From Eubacteriales bacterium (lineage in GTDB: Bacteria; Bacillota; Clostridia; Oscillospirales; Acutalibacteraceae), in assembly GCA_030529125.1 (NCBI GenBank), contig JAUMXP010000050.1, positions 1 to 9,837 on the forward strand: 9,837 nt of DNA, in the 5' to 3' direction. Made by a program: the position numbers and the translations under genes. Shown here in pieces: positions 6,706 to 9,837 of this stretch (positions are counted from its first letter, which is position 1; every line of letters begins with the position of its first letter). The notes under the pieces were generated by a model. The model was not told the origin of the DNA, ran no database searches, and was given only the letters and a program-made list of their open reading frames with translations.

Positions 6706-6734
6706 ATTATATCAAAGCGTTTGCATTTTGTCAA
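6706..6734 (-). promoter_or_regulatory. Full-consensus promoter of ylxM-ffh-rpsP-khpA
   Basis: On the minus strand, TTGACA (6734-6729), a 17-base spacer and TATAAT (6711-6706) match the sigma-A consensus at every position, and a TG one base before the -10 adds the extended element. This predicts very strong transcription, fitting a unit that encodes S16 and Ffh. A cre-like palindrome fills the spacer. Confidence 0.93.
6711..6726. promoter_or_regulatory. cre-like (CcpA/LacI-type) palindrome in the ylxM promoter spacer
   Basis: Read on the minus strand, ATGCAAACGCTTTGAT matches the published B. subtilis cre pattern WTGNAANCGNWNNCAW at every fixed position but one (G for C near the right end). 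It has the central CG typical of LacI-family operators. It lies entirely between the -35 and -10 boxes, apart from one shared base. A protein bound there should block RNA polymerase. This is a motif match only. Confidence 0.35.
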
Positions 6735-6799
6735 GTATATTCATGGTTTTTTCAGATAAAACTCTATATATTTTTATCATATATAATGTAATATTTTCT

Positions 6800-6828
6800 T
6801 TGATTTTGATAAAAACTTATGATATAAT
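6800..6828 (+). promoter_or_regulatory. Promoter of phoH-ybeY-dgkA-era
   Basis: TTGATT (6800-6805), a 17-base spacer and a perfect TATAAT (6823-6828) preceded by TGA (extended -10). The start is predicted near 6835, leaving a leader of about 36 bases before the phoH ATG. No other promoter is obvious before era, so the four genes are probably one unit. Confidence 0.85.
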
Positions 6829-6870
6829 GATATTTGTATAAATTTGTTTATCAGATTTAGGAGATTTTGA

Positions 6871-7842
6871 ATGGAACAGATAATCAACATCGATCGTATG
6901 GAACACGCTGTTGCGCTTTTCGGTAGCTTTGACGAAAATATCAAGCTCATAGAATCCGAGTTTTGCGTCAGAGTGACCGCGAGAGATTCTGAACTCAAAA
7001 TAAGCGGTGACCCTGAAAACGTAATGAAAGCAACAAAAGCTATCGACGGTCTACTCTCATTGCTTAGCCGTGGTGAACAGTTGTCTGAGCAAAATGTCAG
7101 ATACTGCATCTCGCTTATCAACGACGGTAGCGAAGAAAAAATCGAACAGTTAGCAAGTGACTGTATCTGTGTCACAGCTAAAGGTAAGCCAATCAAACCA
7201 AAGACCATAGGTCAGAAGCAATACTGCAACGCTATAAAAAACAACACTATCACTATTGGTGTAGGCCCTGCAGGTACAGGTAAAACATACCTTGCTGTAG
7301 CTATGGCAGTTACTGCTTTCCGTGCTAAAGAGATCAACCGTATCATATTAACTCGACCTGCTGTAGAAGCAGGAGAACGACTTGGTTTTCTGCCGGGCGA
7401 CTTACAGAGCAAGGTTGACCCTTATTTAAGACCGCTTTACGATGCACTTTTTGATATGCTGGGCGCTGAAACTTACCAGAAATATTTAGAGCGCGGCAAC
7501 ATTGAGGTTGCACCTTTAGCATATATGCGTGGTCGAACACTCGATGATTCGTTCATAATTCTTGATGAAGCCCAGAATACCACAAGCGAACAGATGAAGA
7601 TGTTCCTCACTCGTCTTGGCAACGGCTCCAAAATGGTTATCACAGGTGATATAACACAGATAGACCTGCCAGGCGGTGTTAGAAGCGGTTTGAAAGAAGC
7701 AGTCAAAATCTTAAAGAATATAAAAGATATTAAACATGTCACTTTTTCTGAAAAAGATGTTGTGCGACACAAGCTCGTACAGGACATCATAAAAGCGTAC
7801 GAAAAGAATGAGGAGGCAAAAAGACGACATGACAAGGGATAA
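6871..7842 (+). CDS. phoH: PhoH-family ATPase (YbeZ/PhoH-like)
   Basis: PhoH-like proteins are cytoplasmic P-loop NTPases, usually encoded directly before ybeY and thought to act with it in RNA and ribosome maturation. The 323 residues have an N-terminal domain of about 110 residues with a KH-like pattern (FCVRVTARDSELKISGDPE, 31-49) and then the ATPase domain: Walker A GPAGTGKT (132-139), ILTRPAVEAGERLGFLPGD (159-177), Walker B FIILDEAQN (228-236), and VITGDITQIDLPGG (256-269) with the sensor region. The length is typical. The ATG at 6871 has AGGAGA 6 bases upstream. The end overlaps ybeY by 14 bases. The C-terminus is very basic (EEAKRRHDKG). The family is firm; the biochemical role is known only loosely for the family. 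Confidence 0.95.
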   Translation: MEQIINIDRMEHAVALFGSFDENIKLIESEFCVRVTARDSELKISGDPENVMKATKAIDGLLSLLSRGEQLSEQNVRYCISLINDGSEEKIEQLASDCICVTAKGKPIKPKTIGQKQYCNAIKNNTITIGVGPAGTGKTYLAVAMAVTAFRAKEINRIILTRPAVEAGERLGFLPGDLQSKVDPYLRPLYDALFDMLGAETYQKYLERGNIEVAPLAYMRGRTLDDSFIILDEAQNTTSEQMKMFLTRLGNGSKMVITGDITQIDLPGGVRSGLKEAVKILKNIKDIKHVTFSEKDVVRHKLVQDIIKAYEKNEEAKRRHDKG

Positions 7843-8332
7843 AATCAGAGTAGTAATTACAAATTCACAGAAAAAAGTGCAGATTCCTACAGGCCTTAGA
7901 ATGCTTGTCAGACGCTGCTGTACTGCTGTACTTAAGATGGAAAATTTTGAAGGTGCTGCTGAAATAAGCGTTACCTTCGTTGACAATGAGCAAATCAAAG
8001 AACTCAACACTCAATACCGTGACAAGCCAATCGAAACTGATGTACTGAGCTTCCCTATGGGCAGTGACGGTAAATACGACATTGACCCTAACACAGGGGC
8101 ACAGATTCTAGGCGATGTTGTTATCTCAATGGAGAAAGCGTTAGAGCAATCTGAGCTTTTTGGCCATTCATTCCAGCGTGAAGTAGGTTATCTTACTGCT
8201 CACAGTGTGCTTCATTTGCTCGGATATGACCACATGGAGCCTTTAGAAAAGGTACATATGAGAGAAAAAGAAGAGTTTGTTATGGATATGCTCGGACTGG
8301 AAGTTACAAAAAGCTACCTTGTTGAAGAATAA
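7829..8332 (+). CDS. ybeY: Endoribonuclease / rRNA maturation factor YbeY
   Basis: YbeY is a metal-dependent endoribonuclease-like protein needed for 16S rRNA 3'-end processing and ribosome quality control. The 167-residue reading has the diagnostic HxxxHxxxxxH zinc motif HSVLHLLGYDH with His125, His129 and His135. Upstream are ISVTFVDNEQIKELNTQYR (47-65), TDVLSFPM (70-77) and LGDVVIS (94-100), all family signatures. I choose the ATG at 7829 because the strong AGGAGG at 7811-7816 serves it, though at a long spacing of 12 bases. The in-frame ATG at 7808 precedes that site and would add seven residues (MRRQKDD) without family support. It overlaps the phoH end by 14 bases, so coupling is likely. 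The identification is firm. Confidence 0.96.
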   Translation: MTRDKIRVVITNSQKKVQIPTGLRMLVRRCCTAVLKMENFEGAAEISVTFVDNEQIKELNTQYRDKPIETDVLSFPMGSDGKYDIDPNTGAQILGDVVISMEKALEQSELFGHSFQREVGYLTAHSVLHLLGYDHMEPLEKVHMREKEEFVMDMLGLEVTKSYLVEE

Positions 8333-8342
8333 GGTGAAACAT

Positions 8343-8834
8343 ATGAAAAACAATATTTTAAAGCAGATACATAGCTTCTCATACGCTATAAGCGGTATTT
8401 TCTCTGTTTTTAACAGCGAGTCGCATATGCGTTTTCACTTAATAGCTACCATATATGTCGTTGCTTTTGCGCTGAAGTTTTACAGTTTGTCAACACAGGA
8501 GTGGGTGCTGCTGGTGCTTACTATCTCTTCTGTATGGGTAGCAGAGATCATCAATACTGCTATCGAGCGTCTATGTGACGCTGTGACCAAAGATTACTCA
8601 AAAACTATCAAGTTCGTAAAAGATGCATCTGCCGGTGCAGTGCTGATTACAGCTATCGCTGCTGTGGCTATTGCATTCATACTGCTTTTTGACCTTGATG
8701 TTTTTAGCAGTATGATAACTTACTTCTTTGAAACCGATATATGGGCTCTTATTGTACTCATAGCAAGCTTTGTCCCTGCTGCACTTTTTATAGGGATAAA
8801 ACCTGAAAGATATTTAGGCTTTATAAAAAAGTAA
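8343..8834 (+). CDS. dgkA: Diacylglycerol/undecaprenol kinase, DgkA family, with extra C-terminal membrane segment
   Basis: DgkA-family enzymes are small membrane kinases that phosphorylate diacylglycerol or, in Gram-positive bacteria, undecaprenol, recycling cell-envelope lipid. The 163 residues open with an amphipathic stretch (FSYAISGIFSVFNSE) and have membrane segments at about 33-48, 54-70 and 97-116. The catalytic signature is AEIINTAIERLCD (67-79) with Glu68, Asn71 and Glu75, followed by KDASAGAVL (93-101). The family is usually about 120-135 residues and ends after the third segment. Here about 45 more residues follow, with a fourth hydrophobic stretch (about 134-151) and a basic tail. 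The ATG at 8343 has AAGGTG 6 bases upstream; the longer frame from 8277 lies inside ybeY. Its place between ybeY and era is common in Firmicutes. Lipid preference is inferred. Confidence 0.93.
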   Translation: MKNNILKQIHSFSYAISGIFSVFNSESHMRFHLIATIYVVAFALKFYSLSTQEWVLLVLTISSVWVAEIINTAIERLCDAVTKDYSKTIKFVKDASAGAVLITAIAAVAIAFILLFDLDVFSSMITYFFETDIWALIVLIASFVPAALFIGIKPERYLGFIKK

Positions 8835-8854
8835 TTCAAAATAAAGGAACTAAT

Positions 8855-9766
8855 ATGAACGTAAAAGATAAATCCGCTTTTATAGCACTAACAGGCAGAC
8901 CAAATGTAGGCAAAAGCTCCCTGCTGAATAAAATGCTTAATCAAAAAATTGCAATTGTTTCCAGCAAACCGCAGACAACACGTACACGTATAATGGGTAT
9001 ATTAACTCAGGGCGAACACCAGCTAGTGTTCATCGACACCCCTGGTATGCATAAACCAAAGACTACTTTGGGTCAGTATATGGTGCGCTCAATCAACGAA
9101 TCCGTTATGGGTGTTGATGCGTGCGTACTCGTAGTAGAAGCTGACAAAGAACCTTCTGCTACCGAACTTATGTTGATTGAAAAATTCAAAAAAACCGAAA
9201 CTCCTGTTGTTCTTGCAATCAACAAAATTGATATGCTCAAAGACAAGGAGCAGTTGCTCGAACTTATTCTTTCTTACTCAAGTCTTTACAATTTCGAAGC
9301 TGTTGTGCCTGTTTGTGCTACAGACGGCAAAGGAGTAGACGAGCTCATAGATGAACTCAAAAAGCTCTGTACAGAAGGTGGACATTTCTTTGAAGATGAT
9401 GCACTGACAGACCAGCCTGAAAAGGTACTCGCAGCAGAAATGATCAGAGAAAAAATCTTAAGATTAACAGATAAAGAAATCCCACACGGCACTGCTGTTA
9501 TTATTGAGCGTATGAGAACACGCGAGGATAGCAATATTCTCGACATCGATGCAACTATCTACTGTGAGCGTTCTACTCACAAAGGTATCATCATAGGCAA
9601 GGGCGGTTCTATGCTCAAAAAAATCAGTACTTATGCAAGACAGGATATGGAGAAATTCTTTGACTGCAAGGTAAACCTGCAGACATGGGTCAAGGTCAAG
9701 GAAGACTGGAGAAACAGAGAGGCACTTCTTAATAATTTTGGCTTTAATCAAACCGATTTCAATTAA
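8855..9766 (+). CDS. era: GTPase Era
   Basis: Era is an essential GTPase that binds the 3' end of 16S rRNA and controls late 30S assembly. The 303 residues are a normal length. The GTPase motifs are G1 GRPNVGKS (14-21), G2 in QTTRTRIMG (40-48), G3 DTPG (61-64), G4 NKID (123-126) and a G5 region VCATDGKG (153-160), where CAT replaces the more usual SA-type motif. The C-terminal KH domain shows ERSTHKGIIIGKGGSMLKKI (238-257) with the GKGG loop at 248-251 and ends with LQTWVKVKEDWR. The ATG at 8855 has AAAGGAA upstream and lies 20 bp after dgkA. recO, which often follows era, does not appear in the 71 bases left. The identification is firm. Confidence 0.98.
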   Translation: MNVKDKSAFIALTGRPNVGKSSLLNKMLNQKIAIVSSKPQTTRTRIMGILTQGEHQLVFIDTPGMHKPKTTLGQYMVRSINESVMGVDACVLVVEADKEPSATELMLIEKFKKTETPVVLAINKIDMLKDKEQLLELILSYSSLYNFEAVVPVCATDGKGVDELIDELKKLCTEGGHFFEDDALTDQPEKVLAAEMIREKILRLTDKEIPHGTAVIIERMRTREDSNILDIDATIYCERSTHKGIIIGKGGSMLKKISTYARQDMEKFFDCKVNLQTWVKVKEDWRNREALLNNFGFNQTDFN

Positions 9767-9837
9767 GCGCCGAGGTGCGAAGCCCTCAAAAAGTCGAGTG
9801 CGAGATGGGACTGCTATAAGGACACGAAGTGTCCGCA
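9767..9837. other. G+C-rich, hairpin-rich stretch after era, cut by the window edge
   Basis: These 71 bases are about 58% G+C by my count, clearly above the flanking genes. They contain two hairpins capped by the same C-GAA-G triloop: GAGG(t)GC-GAA-GCCCTC (9772-9787, one bulged T) and GGACAC-GAA-GTGTCC (9820-9834, perfect 6 bp). A weaker AGTC/GACT pairing lies between them at 9792-9812. No U-run follows, so it is not a simple era terminator as far as visible. Two forward frames stay open but have no start codon or family resemblance. It could be a dispersed palindromic repeat unit, a structured RNA, or the left end of something beyond the edge. Confidence 0.5.

Noticed and set aside
7473..7835. 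Minus-strand open frames antisense to phoH and ybeY, including 7711-8010
   Set aside because: They lie wholly opposite well-supported genes, have no ribosome binding sites, and read as low-information antisense translations.
8277..8342. N-terminal extension of DgkA from an ATG inside ybeY
   Set aside because: It would overlap ybeY out of frame. The ATG at 8343 has a good AAGGTG site, and the extra residues do not look like the family.
1..9837. Defence system, phage, insertion sequence, CRISPR or biosynthetic cluster
   Set aside because: Every long open frame is a recognisable conserved housekeeping gene, and no direct repeats, transposase motifs or integration signs are visible.

Overview
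This is a chromosomal housekeeping segment, probably from a low-to-moderate G+C Gram-positive bacterium. My best guess is a gut clostridium of the Ruminococcaceae/Oscillospirales type. The grounds are the A+T-rich intergenic DNA, sigma-A-like promoters, GGAGG-type ribosome binding sites, an HPr with both His15 and Ser46, and the gene orders ylxM-ffh-rpsP-khpA-rimM-trmD and phoH-ybeY-dgkA-era. The genus is inference. I found no mobile element, CRISPR array, tRNA, rRNA, toxin-antitoxin pair or phage gene.

Layout. Positions 1-6659 are read leftward (minus strand). In transcription order they hold ylxM-ffh-rpsP-khpA (SRP and ribosome genes, ending at an intrinsic terminator at 4306-4328), rimM-trmD (own promoter at 4270-4298, terminator at 2956-2983), ptsH (own promoter at 2809-2837, terminator at 2411-2441), and uvrC-rsmD (own promoter at 2357-2385; rsmD runs off the left edge). 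Positions 6871-9766 are read rightward as phoH-ybeY-dgkA-era, from a promoter at 6800-6828. Two strong divergent promoters share the 211-bp gap at 6660-6870. Positions 9767-9837 are a short G+C-rich, hairpin-rich stretch cut by the window edge.

How the genes work together. Most products serve translation and its RNAs: S16, RimM, YbeY, Era and RsmD build or modify the 30S subunit; TrmD methylates tRNA; KhpA binds RNA; Ffh and YlxM belong to co-translational protein targeting. UvrC repairs DNA, HPr carries phosphate in sugar uptake and regulation, and DgkA recycles lipid.

I see no undescribed system. The points worth a second look are mostly regulatory: a terminator plus promoter splitting a usually continuous ribosome-maturation operon, a 10-bp inverted repeat at the predicted 5' end of the ylxM-ffh mRNA, a cre-like palindrome in that promoter's spacer, a CTTTAC-containing word shared by all four leftward promoter regions, an extra C-terminal membrane segment in DgkA, and the palindromic tail after era.
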